From Stutzerimonas decontaminans (GTDB lineage Bacteria > Pseudomonadota > Gammaproteobacteria > Pseudomonadales > Pseudomonadaceae), in NCBI RefSeq assembly GCF_000661915.1, contig NZ_CP007509.1, forward strand, positions 4,291,501-4,355,500: DNA of 64,000 nt, written 5' to 3'. Both the position numbers and the translations under genes were made by a program. Below are positions 26,224 through 32,581 of the stretch, one piece after another. The notes beneath the pieces are model-generated. The model was not told where the DNA came from, did no database searches, and saw only the letters and a program-made list of their open reading frames with translations. The first letter of the stretch is position 1. Every line of letters starts with the position of its first letter.

Positions 26224-26529
26224 ATGCCGCAGACCAACATCCCTTCGGGCACCACCGACTCAGTGCCCCAAGCCCTCGACGCGTTTAATGGCCTGTTCAC
26301 TGTTCGCACTGACGTCACCTCCGGCCAACTGCATGATGAAGCCCAGCTTCGCCAAAACGCCGCAGTCGGCATGCTCCACGCACTCTCCAGTGCAAGTGAC
26401 TTGAACACCTTGGAAAACCATTTGCTTCTGGACTGCATCATGGCACTACGGCTGCTGTGCTCCGATGCGGCTGCGCTGTACGCGGCAGCATGCGAACGCA
26501 GCAAAGCAGAAAATCTGCTCCAGCCTTAA
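26224..26529 (+). CDS. Small DUF3077/DUF6124-like protein
   Basis: 101 residues, soluble and helical. The middle (DAFNGLFTVRTDVTSGQLHDEA, then an Ala/Leu-rich helix with LLLDCIMALRLLCSDAAALYAA) resembles in plan the small Pseudomonas DUF3077/DUF6124 proteins: an F-x-V-x-x-D/G-V start followed by a helix bundle. Function is unknown in that family. Its Shine-Dalgarno lies inside a hairpin, so expression probably depends on leader folding. It converges on the XRE gene, overlapping it by four bases. Confidence 0.5.
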   Translation: MPQTNIPSGTTDSVPQALDAFNGLFTVRTDVTSGQLHDEAQLRQNAAVGMLHALSSASDLNTLENHLLLDCIMALRLLCSDAAALYAAACERSKAENLLQP

Positions 26530-26789
26530 GCGTCCTTACGCGCTAACTCGGTCTCGAAGCGCTGCACGAATTCGACGAGGCCGATGTTCAGCGCGTGGCA
26601 GATATCCCGCAGTTGGACGAGATCAATCCGGCGCAAGCCGCGCTCGATATCGCTAGCAAACGACTGTGGGCGCTCCAGCGCTTGGGCGAATTGCGCCTGG
26701 GTCAAACCAGCTTCCACTCGACACTGCTTTAGCAGTCTGAGCAGCACCAGGTTCTCATCCCGATACACCGACTTTTCCAACGGGTACAC
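26526..26789 (-). CDS. XRE-family helix-turn-helix regulator
   Basis: 87 residues, one HTH_3/XRE domain covering most of the protein: LVLLRLLKQCRVEAGLTQ, AQFAQALERPQSFASDIERG and LVQLRDICHAL give the five helices, with QSFASDIERG as recognition helix. A short tail (LVEFVQRFETELARKDA) follows. It is divergent from the 26877 gene across a palindromic AT-rich region and probably represses both, like a phage or island control protein. Confidence 0.85.
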   Translation of the reverse strand: MYPLEKSVYRDENLVLLRLLKQCRVEAGLTQAQFAQALERPQSFASDIERGLRRIDLVQLRDICHALNIGLVEFVQRFETELARKDA

Positions 26790-26819
26790 CTCACGCTTGA
26801 CAATCCGGCAAGGGTATAT

Positions 26820-26855
26820 CTAATCTACAGATATCTGATTTACAGATTATCTGGA
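26820..26855. promoter_or_regulatory. Palindromic operator between XRE regulator and 26877 operon
   Basis: This AT-rich block holds a perfect palindrome CAGATATCTG (26828-26837), an inverted repeat ATCTG-N5-CAGAT (26833-26847) and direct TACAGAT copies at 26827 and 26841. It sits where divergent promoters are expected, so it is a likely binding site for the XRE protein. Confidence 0.6.
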
Positions 26856-26876
26856 TAAAGGTTCACGGAGCCATTC

Positions 26877-27362
26877 ATGGATACCCTCACCAAGACACCA
26901 TCGAGCAATTCGGAAATCCTGTTTTTGATCGACAAGAAAACACAGCAAACCAAGATCGAACTTGGCTCACTGCTCTGCGCGTTCAGCGCACCCACCACCC
27001 TGGCTAAAGCTGCAGCTTCGATCTGGGAAAACGAGCTCTTAATTAAAGAGGATCCCGACTCAGGATCACCGCTGTACTACTTACCAATGCAGCTATCTGC
27101 TGACTTCATCGATCTGATTCTTGACCAGTTGGATTCAGATAGCAGAACAGATGCCGTGCAATTCCGAGATGCTTGCCGAACCATTGAAGCTAGCGCCAAC
27201 AAGATTTCCAGGCTGCAACAGACCAAACCCCACGTCTACGAGACATGGCTGAAGTGGATGGACTCTGATGAAGCCACGCAAACAATGCACAAGATCCTCA
27301 GCAGACAGCATCAACACCCACCGGCCACTTCCCCCAACCATGCAGCTCCGGGAGGACAGTAA
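26877..27362 (+). CDS. Hypothetical protein, island gene
   Basis: 161 residues, mildly acidic and soluble, not recognised. It opens MDTLTKTPSSNSEILFLIDKK, then helices (STKA-like TLAKAAASIWENELLIKED, IDLILDQLDSDSRTDAVQF, RTIEASANKISRLQQ) and a Pro/His-rich tail. ACGGAG precedes the ATG. It is the first gene of a four-gene unit under the XRE operator; the next gene starts 4 bases after its stop. Confidence 0.6.
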   Translation: MDTLTKTPSSNSEILFLIDKKTQQTKIELGSLLCAFSAPTTLAKAAASIWENELLIKEDPDSGSPLYYLPMQLSADFIDLILDQLDSDSRTDAVQFRDACRTIEASANKISRLQQTKPHVYETWLKWMDSDEATQTMHKILSRQHQHPPATSPNHAAPGGQ

Positions 27363-27366
27363 TCCG

Positions 27367-28092
27367 ATGCGCGCCACCAAAATCAAAATCCAGGGACTGT
27401 CGATTCCAAGTCTGATCAGCAGCGACAATGAGCGTTACTGGCCGATACGCCCCATTTGCGAAGCTATGGGTCTTAACTGGCATGCTCAAGCCGCCAAACT
27501 GCAGCCCCCTCGCTACAGCCCGACCGAGCATGACGTTGCCCTGCCTGGGGAACCACTGCTGAAACGAATGCTGTGCCTGCCGCAGTCGGAATTCGAGTTC
27601 TGGCTGAAAAGCCTTAGCTCGCGCAAGGTTTCCCCCGGCGCCCGCATGCGACTCGATCAGTTGCGCGCACATTTCTTTGGTGAGCCCACACCGCTGGCAG
27701 GGCCGACACCGCCAACTGCAACGGCAGCACCTGCGGTGCTGAAGCGGATTCTGAACTGGCGAGCGCAACAGGCTGAGCCAGGAAACCGCAAAGCCGTGCT
27801 CAAAGAGCTCTCCGACCAATTCAGTGCGAAAAACGGTTTTGAAATTGCTGAAGCGCAGGAGCACCAGTTGCGTGGAGCCGTCGCTTCGCTCAGCACGATC
27901 ATTTATCAGCATGACCGCTCGAAATCGCCAAGCCAGATGCCTGTTTCACAACGGGTCGACGCGATCATCAAATCCATCGTGGATGCCCGCCCTCAGCGCA
28001 TTCATCTGCTCGACTCGGACTTTGCGGCCCTGTTGTGCAGCATTGAGCTTGAGGAGCACCACCATAGCAGCGCTCAGCACGAACAGCCTTAG
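27367..28092 (+). CDS. Phage antirepressor N-terminal domain protein (P22_AR_N-like)
   Basis: 241 residues. The first ~100 fit the P22 antirepressor N-domain plan: SIPSLISSDNERYWPIRPIC, then EAMGLNWHAQAAKLQ, MLCLPQSEFEFWLKSLSS and ARMRLDQLRAHFF. The rest is a Pro/Ala linker and a helical C-terminal region (VLKELSDQFSAKNGFEIAEA). Antirepressors bind phage repressors; with an XRE repressor next door it may control the element's switch. The upstream in-frame extension from 27268 overlaps the previous gene and is unlikely; GGGAGGACAG precedes the chosen ATG. Confidence 0.65.
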   Translation: MRATKIKIQGLSIPSLISSDNERYWPIRPICEAMGLNWHAQAAKLQPPRYSPTEHDVALPGEPLLKRMLCLPQSEFEFWLKSLSSRKVSPGARMRLDQLRAHFFGEPTPLAGPTPPTATAAPAVLKRILNWRAQQAEPGNRKAVLKELSDQFSAKNGFEIAEAQEHQLRGAVASLSTIIYQHDRSKSPSQMPVSQRVDAIIKSIVDARPQRIHLLDSDFAALLCSIELEEHHHSSAQHEQP

Positions 28093-28095
28093 ACC

Positions 28096-28491
28096 ATGGC
28101 CACACTTAGGGAAATGGCGGACTTGCTGTATTCAGCAGGCGAGCCGATGAGCGGCAGTGGCATGAACGACACTGAGGCCATGGCCTATGCACGGCAGCAT
28201 TTTGTTTATGGCGGCTATTGCTTGGTGCGGAACTGGCGGTGGCTTGATCTGGATGTCACTGAAAGCCAGCGCCTACAACTGGCAAAGACCCGACGACAAC
28301 CTGCTCTGGTCTATGCACACACGGTTATCTTCGACAGTGAAAGACGGTGGGATGTCGGAGACTTCGTCCGAACGTCGCTTCTGCACCATCACGAGGAGTT
28401 CCATTTCAGAACGCTCAATACAGCCTACTTGCTTCTAGGACCAGGCACGCGCATCCAGGTCAGCGCAGACGCCGTTGCGAGCATTTTCTGA
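28096..28491 (+). CDS. Hypothetical protein (DUF6957-like)
   Basis: 131 residues, no signal or membrane segment. MADLLYSAGEPMSGSGMNDTEA, YCLVRNWRWLDLDVTESQR, PALVYAHTVIFDSERRWDVGD and AYLLLGPGTRIQVSADAV resemble what I remember of the DUF6957 family in pseudomonads, of unknown function. It starts 3 bases after the antirepressor-like gene, so it is in the same operon. Confidence 0.5.
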   Translation: MATLREMADLLYSAGEPMSGSGMNDTEAMAYARQHFVYGGYCLVRNWRWLDLDVTESQRLQLAKTRRQPALVYAHTVIFDSERRWDVGDFVRTSLLHHHEEFHFRTLNTAYLLLGPGTRIQVSADAVASIF

Positions 28492-28527
28492 TCGAGCCAA
28501 CACATTTACTGATCTGTCGACATAGCC

Positions 28528-28872
28528 ATGTATACACACCCAGTCTTGCAGAAGCTGCTGGAGCAGGTCGAAGACCTTCCTTTCAGCAGACCCGTCACCG
28601 GATACCTGACTGATGCCTATATTCGCGGATCAAGCGGCTACGGGATCACTTACCGGCATGTGAGAGCTGATCGTTTCAGTGACGGTGCCTACATTCATAC
28701 ATCAGCCATCGTTCAGGCTGAGCGAGAGGGGCCGTTTTGGGTGCTGCACACGCTAAGTGGCAGCTTCTACGTAATCCTCAGCTTCAACATTTTAAAAGGT
28801 GCGCAATCGCTGGATGACTATCTGCATCGAATGCTAACTATGGAGTATCCAGAGCCATGGCAGCTGCACTAG
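28528..28872 (+). CDS. Hypothetical small protein, island gene
   Basis: 114 residues, no recognised domain. It has aromatic-rich stretches (SGYGITYRHVRADRFSDGAYIHTS, shortened here; FWVLHTLSGSFYVILSFN) suggesting a small beta-sheet fold, and no signal peptide. It is the last gene before the repeat array and the terminator at 29124. Confidence 0.5.
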   Translation: MYTHPVLQKLLEQVEDLPFSRPVTGYLTDAYIRGSSGYGITYRHVRADRFSDGAYIHTSAIVQAEREGPFWVLHTLSGSFYVILSFNILKGAQSLDDYLHRMLTMEYPEPWQLH

Positions 28873-28892
28873 CAGTGCGATGGGATAGCCGA

Positions 28893-29048
28893 TGCGACAT
28901 GACCTGCGTATCGCAGGAGGCACTGCGACACTCAGTGAGTGTCGCGGAACCCCTATGCGACACACGTGGACTGTCGCACAGATACGCTGCGACACGCTGG
29001 CCATGTCGCAACGATACACCGTGTATGTCGCACCATGACTTTGCGACA
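28893..29048. repeat. Array of ten alternating TGCGACA/TGTCGCA heptamers at 16-bp spacing
   Basis: Heptamers begin at 28893(+), 28909(-, one mismatch), 28924(+), 28940(-, last base differs), 28956(+), 28972(-), 28988(+), 29004(-), 29026(-) and 29042(+). Steps are 16, 15, 16, 16, 16, 16, 16, 22, 16. Each +/- pair is a palindrome of 7-9-7, and 28925-28945 is palindromic throughout. Same-direction copies recur at about 32 bp, three helical turns. The array is downstream of the last gene but upstream of the terminator at 29124, so it may be transcribed as a row of hairpins. It could be a multi-site protein-binding region or a structured RNA; I know of no named match. Confidence 0.85.
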
Positions 29049-29058
29049 CTCGGGGTCG

Positions 29059-29072
29059 TGCCGCTAGCGGCA
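29059..29072. repeat. Perfect 14-bp palindrome
   Basis: TGCCGCTAGCGGCA reads the same on both strands. It lies 10 bases after the heptamer array and before the terminator. Confidence 0.8.
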
Positions 29073-29123
29073 GTTTGAGTGCCCAATACGGCGCTGAAAG
29101 TGGCCCAAACCGACACCGAGCTG

Positions 29124-29168
29124 GCCAGTTATGGCGCTCAGCGTGCCAAAACTGGCACTCCTTTTTTT
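29124..29168 (+). terminator. Terminator of the 26877-28872 island operon
   Basis: GCCAGTT (29124-29130) pairs with AACTGGC (29150-29156). An inner TGGC/GCCA stem extends it, and seven T follow at 29162-29168. Confidence 0.7.
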
Positions 29169-29582
29169 GGTTATATTATCGCTACAACCCTTGAAAACAC
29201 TGACTTCGGCGACTTTTTTTCATAACCAAATCGCCACTGCGTGGCTAGCATTTTTGAATGCCCCATTTCGACACGCCAGCCACGCACCGCTTCGCGCTAC
29301 CCCGGCTCGTCCTTTCAGCGCCATGGCGCTGGCTGCTCTTCGATTTTGATGACAAAACGCTTGCGCGCGCTTTTGCTCACGGCGCACGCTGAATTTAGAT
29401 GAAGCGGGTCGCGTGAGTGAGAGCGCGCAACCCTTACTCGCGCCGCGAGTAAGGGGGCGTTGAGGCAGTTCGGACGTAACGAGAAAAACGGAGCGGCTGC
29501 GGAGTGTTTCAGTGGAGTTCGAGCTGACACAACGCCGTTCGCGAAGCGGCTTAGCTTTGTCATCAAAACAACAAGAAGAGAG
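29166..29582. other. Palindrome-dense non-coding region before the recombinase
   Basis: No gene is convincing here; the frame at 29131-29349 has no ribosome binding site or family features. Inverted repeats pack the region: TTTGGTTAT 29166-29174 with 29222-29230; TGCGTGGCT 29238-29246 with 29278-29286; a 16-bp palindrome CAGCGCCATGGCGCTG 29316-29331; TTTTGATGACAAA 29344-29356 with its inverse at 29556-29568; and CCCTTACTCGC 29431-29441 with 29445-29455 (3-base loop). This density next to a recombinase gene suggests a recombination, replication or transfer site, which is inference. Confidence 0.6.
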
Positions 29583-30545
29583 ATGACAGCGATGCAACCT
29601 ACGACCTTGCAGCGGTACCAAACCCGGGCACAAAACTTTTATCGGTCTCACTGCGGTGAGGACGATCCATCTTCGGCGCAGATCTGCGCAGCTTTGCTTG
29701 CCTGTGCACCGGACTATCGACCGAATGCGTTCAGCACCCTCAAGAACACCCTAATGAATGACCAGCTTGCCCGGCGAAACATCGAGGCAGCAAACACCAT
29801 CAGAGCGCTGGTCAACCCGGTCACGGCACCAGGCAGTCAGATAGTGAAAAAGCCCAAGCCGGGGCAGATTCGGAAAGTCCCCTTCGAAGACTTTAAATTG
29901 CTGCACCAGCACCTGCGCGCAGGCGGCAATCTCGACGAAGCCGCATCACTGGTGCTCGCTTATTGCCTCGGTGTACGCCCATGCGAGATGCGCACGATCA
30001 CTATCTCCGGCAACCACGTGCACATCATTGGAGGCAAGAAATCGGCTGAACTGCACCGTGGCGCTGACCGCACCTTGGTAATCGACAAACCAAGAACGCT
30101 GAAGTTGGTGGAATGGGCCGCGCAGTGGATGGCCGGGTGCCCACGCACTAATACCGCCATCAGAGACTGCCTGCGCAAGGAGTGCCGACGCCTCTGGCCC
30201 AAGAGGAAAAAGCAGCCAACGCTGAAAAGCTTCCGGCACCAGATGGGATCAATTCTGAAAGCATCCGGAGAAAGCCCAGAAAGCATGGCTTACATCATGG
30301 GGCACCAGTCCATCTCGTCGATCAGCGTGTACGGTGATGGCCGACTGGGCGCAGGCATGAAATCACATGTACGCCCCGCAGAGAGCGCCGTCTTGGCGAG
30401 CATTCGCCAGCCGCAGAAGCCACCTCGATATGGTCAGGGGCGCATTCTGGGAGCAATCGAATTTCCCGCCGCAACCCGGGGCCATTGGTATACGGAGATG
30501 AAGCAACGGCAAGCAGGCAAGATCCTACCTGCTCCGCAGTCGTAG
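29583..30545 (+). CDS. Tyrosine recombinase/integrase
   Basis: 320 residues from the ATG at 29583 (29592 also possible; GAAGAGAG lies before both). The N-terminal ~100 residues form a core-binding-like helical domain. The catalytic set is complete: Arg132 in GVRPCE, Lys215 and Arg218 in KSFRH, His241 in MGHQS and Tyr250 in SVYG. The K-x-x-R form of box II is an allowed variant of H-x-x-R. The ~70-residue tail past the tyrosine is longer than usual. It is separated from tRNA-Thr by 3.9 kb, which is not the usual arrangement for a tRNA-targeting integrase, so its target site may lie in the palindromes just upstream. Confidence 0.8.
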   Translation: MTAMQPTTLQRYQTRAQNFYRSHCGEDDPSSAQICAALLACAPDYRPNAFSTLKNTLMNDQLARRNIEAANTIRALVNPVTAPGSQIVKKPKPGQIRKVPFEDFKLLHQHLRAGGNLDEAASLVLAYCLGVRPCEMRTITISGNHVHIIGGKKSAELHRGADRTLVIDKPRTLKLVEWAAQWMAGCPRTNTAIRDCLRKECRRLWPKRKKQPTLKSFRHQMGSILKASGESPESMAYIMGHQSISSISVYGDGRLGAGMKSHVRPAESAVLASIRQPQKPPRYGQGRILGAIEFPAATRGHWYTEMKQRQAGKILPAPQS

Positions 30546-30583
30546 CCACGTGACTGCTGTGAGTGGCCCCTAGTCGCAGGGAT

Positions 30584-31063
30584 CTATAGCTCGCATGAAA
30601 AATCTCCAGACATGCTCGGGGCTATTGAATGAGCTATTGCGGCCAAGCACTCTGGGGCCGGGGAAGTATGGCTGTGGCACCTTGTGACCACCACCGTGGA
30701 TGGGCACCACCCACATTCCCACAGCTGTATCACCCGCCACCCCGATGCCAGTAACACAGCCTTGTTCCTGGTATCTCGGGCGACGTTCTGGTCAAATTTT
30801 CTCTGCCAGAAGTCCAACCGGGTCTTGGGGCTAGTAGCGTAGCGACATCCGGGGTGTCTGTGCCAAAAGCAACCGTGAACAAAAATGCAGACACGATAGC
30901 GAGAAAGCACCAAATCAGGCTTTCCAGGAAGATCCTTCTGGTGCAGGCGATACCTGAAACCATGCCGATGCAGCAGGCGTCGGACCTTCATTTCTGGTGA
31001 CGTGTTGCTGCCCCGAATGCCCGCCATCATGCGAGACCTGACTTCCTTACTGACTATGTCCAT
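30584..31063 (-). CDS. vsr: Very short patch repair endonuclease
   Basis: 159 residues. Nicks T:G mismatches left by deamination of Dcm-methylated cytosine. The Vsr signature is strong: MDIVSKEVRSRMMAGIRG, RRLLHRHGFRYRLH, DLPGKPDLVLSRYRVCIFV, HGCFWHRHPGC (catalytic and zinc residues) and VIQLWECGW. After WECGW the sequence stops resembling the family, so the last ~40 residues may be shifted or replaced. Its ATG at 31063 overlaps the divergent dcm start. Confidence 0.88.
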   Translation of the reverse strand: MDIVSKEVRSRMMAGIRGSNTSPEMKVRRLLHRHGFRYRLHQKDLPGKPDLVLSRYRVCIFVHGCFWHRHPGCRYATSPKTRLDFWQRKFDQNVARDTRNKAVLLASGWRVIQLWECGWCPSTVVVTRCHSHTSPAPECLAAIAHSIAPSMSGDFSCEL

Positions 31064-31220
31064 GACTCAAGGCCAAAAGAATCTTTTCGATAGTACGCCC
31101 ACAGACCCTACAGGTGAGCTCGACCACGCCATTCAGGTGGTGGACCTCTTCGCGGGGCCGGGTGGCCTGGGTGAGGGATTCACTTCATTCGGGGACGGTA
31201 GACGGTTCGACATAGTTGTG
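31062..31220 (+). pseudogene. Truncated DNA cytosine-5 methyltransferase (dcm-like)
   Basis: From the ATG at 31062 (or 31056) the frame gives an N-terminus with a clear C5-methyltransferase motif I (VVDLFAGPGGLGEGF) and then RRFDIVV. After about 31218 the similarity ends, and the frame runs into unrelated sequence to 31679. The PC catalytic motif and target-recognition region are absent, so no enzyme can be made. It overlaps vsr in opposite direction, the normal pairing partner. The break probably marks the island's right end or a deletion point. Confidence 0.75.
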
Positions 31221-31382
31221 GCAACCCAAGCGACATCACCCATTGGTAAAGTCATCAGGCTACTTTATCGAAATTCAAAACTAGCTCACCAATACCCCAT
31301 CGAGAGCCTCCGCCCCGACTTAAGCTCACGGAACGGGCGCTCTGCTGCAAAAACTAACAAACAACGAGTGCAGGATGGTTCA

Positions 31383-31547
31383 TTACCTCAGCTCAATGTA
31401 GATTTTGTAACCAATGGTAGCCAACATCACCACTATCCCTGTGGCCATCACCAGCACACCACTGTCCCGTTCCCGCCGGCTGTAGCCGACCATCAGGAGC
31501 AGGAATCCCAGGCCGATCAGGCCAATCATCACTTCAAGTTCTCGCAT
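31383..31547 (-). CDS. Small 54-residue membrane protein
   Basis: Encoded by an ATG at 31547 that overlaps the stop of the upstream gene (TGATG), ending at TAA 31383. Two hydrophobic segments, MIGLIGLGFLLLMVGY and VLVMATGIVVMLATIGY, are joined by a charged SRRERDSG turn: a helical hairpin in the inner membrane. The one-base overlap indicates translational coupling with the DUF4105 gene. No family recognised. Confidence 0.7.
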   Translation of the reverse strand: MRELEVMIGLIGLGFLLLMVGYSRRERDSGVLVMATGIVVMLATIGYKIYIELR

Positions 31548-32581
31548 CAGTCTCTGCCTTCATCATTGTGGCTGGTATCGGTGGGAGAGACCCAGCCGGG
31601 CACTCCGCGCCGGATCTGCCTGGAAAAATCGCTCGCATCGTTGGCCATCCGTGCCCGTTCGGTAAAGCGCCCGTGCTGACGCAACGTATCGAGGCTGTAG
31701 CCACCCTGCAGGCCACCGACCGACATGACATAGGCCGGCAGGTAGCCTGTCAGCAGCAAACGGTAATCGACCGGCAGTCCGCCAATGATCGTCTGCAGCA
31801 TGTCGAAAACGATGGTGGTGCAGTTGGCCGTAATGGTGTTGTAGAAACGCGGCTGATCGACCAGGGCGTTGGCCTGCTGCACATAGGAGAGCAGCAACGC
31901 ACGCATCGCCTCGTCGGGCATAGCAATACGATAGAGATAGCTGTCTTCGCCGCGCACGTTGGTGCGCACGCGCAAGGCATCACGCTCGTCAGTGGCGACG
32001 ATGCTCAACTCGAACTGCTTGAAGAAACCGCCAATCTCCGAATAGGCCTCGCCTTGCTCCTTGCGCACCTCAACGGTGAACGTCAGAAAACGCCCATCCG
32101 TGAAGCCGAAAGAAACCAGAACATGGGCGATGGCCGGCATGCCCCAATAGGAGGTGATCAGGTCGACCGAGGCGAGCTGGTCGAGATCGTAGCGACGTGT
32201 TTCCCAGGCAACGTCATAGTCATCATCGCTGCGCCAGTTGAAGTTGCGCACATTGTGCAGGATGAGCTGATTGCCCACGAGCTCGCCCTGGGTCATCTGC
32301 GCGACATCACCAGCCCAGATACGCTGGTTTGACGGTTCCAGGCTTGTCCACCAGACCAGCAACGCGGCGAAGACAAGCACCTGACCGACAAGCGCCAGTA
32401 TGGGACGCCCGCGCCACAGCAGAACCTGCAGAATGCAGCCAAGCAGGCACCAGCCCGCAATCAGCACCCAGGTTGCCAGCCCTCCAGTCTGGTAGAACAG
32501 CGCCAGCACGCCCCAGGCCATGATCAGAAAAAACGACAGCGCGAGGACACTGCGCAGGAGAAGACCCAACAGCCCGTTCAT
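31547..32581 (-). CDS. DUF4105 (Lnb N-terminal-like) membrane protein
   Basis: 344 residues. About three hydrophobic helices fill residues ~1-80 (LLRSVLALSFFLIMAWGVL, TWVLIAGWCLLGCILQVLL), then a periplasmic domain. VRNFNWRSDDDYDVAWETR, SYWGMPAIAHVLVSFGF, FTVEVRKEQGEAYSEIGGFF and ANCTTIVFDML match DUF4105/PF13387, a papain-like fold with conserved His and Cys (ANCTT). Biochemical role is not settled. It overlaps the lipoprotein hydrolase gene by ATGA and the small membrane protein gene by one base. Confidence 0.8.
   Translation of the reverse strand: MNGLLGLLLRSVLALSFFLIMAWGVLALFYQTGGLATWVLIAGWCLLGCILQVLLWRGRPILALVGQVLVFAALLVWWTSLEPSNQRIWAGDVAQMTQGELVGNQLILHNVRNFNWRSDDDYDVAWETRRYDLDQLASVDLITSYWGMPAIAHVLVSFGFTDGRFLTFTVEVRKEQGEAYSEIGGFFKQFELSIVATDERDALRVRTNVRGEDSYLYRIAMPDEAMRALLLSYVQQANALVDQPRFYNTITANCTTIVFDMLQTIIGGLPVDYRLLLTGYLPAYVMSVGGLQGGYSLDTLRQHGRFTERARMANDASDFSRQIRRGVPGWVSPTDTSHNDEGRD

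Noticed and set aside
28893..29048. CRISPR array
   Set aside because: The repeat unit is only 7 bases, alternates in direction, and spacers are 9 bases. No cas gene is present.
29131..29349. 72-residue hydrophobic protein
   Set aside because: It starts inside the terminator hairpin, lacks a ribosome binding site and covers several inverted repeats.
28893..30545. Type III toxin-antitoxin (repeat RNA plus toxin)
   Set aside because: The gene downstream of the repeats and terminator is a tyrosine recombinase with full catalytic residues, not a ToxN-type endoribonuclease.
31221..31679. Continuation of the dcm frame as a real protein
   Set aside because: After 31220 there is no methyltransferase motif, and the region is antisense to the 54-residue protein and the end of the DUF4105 gene.
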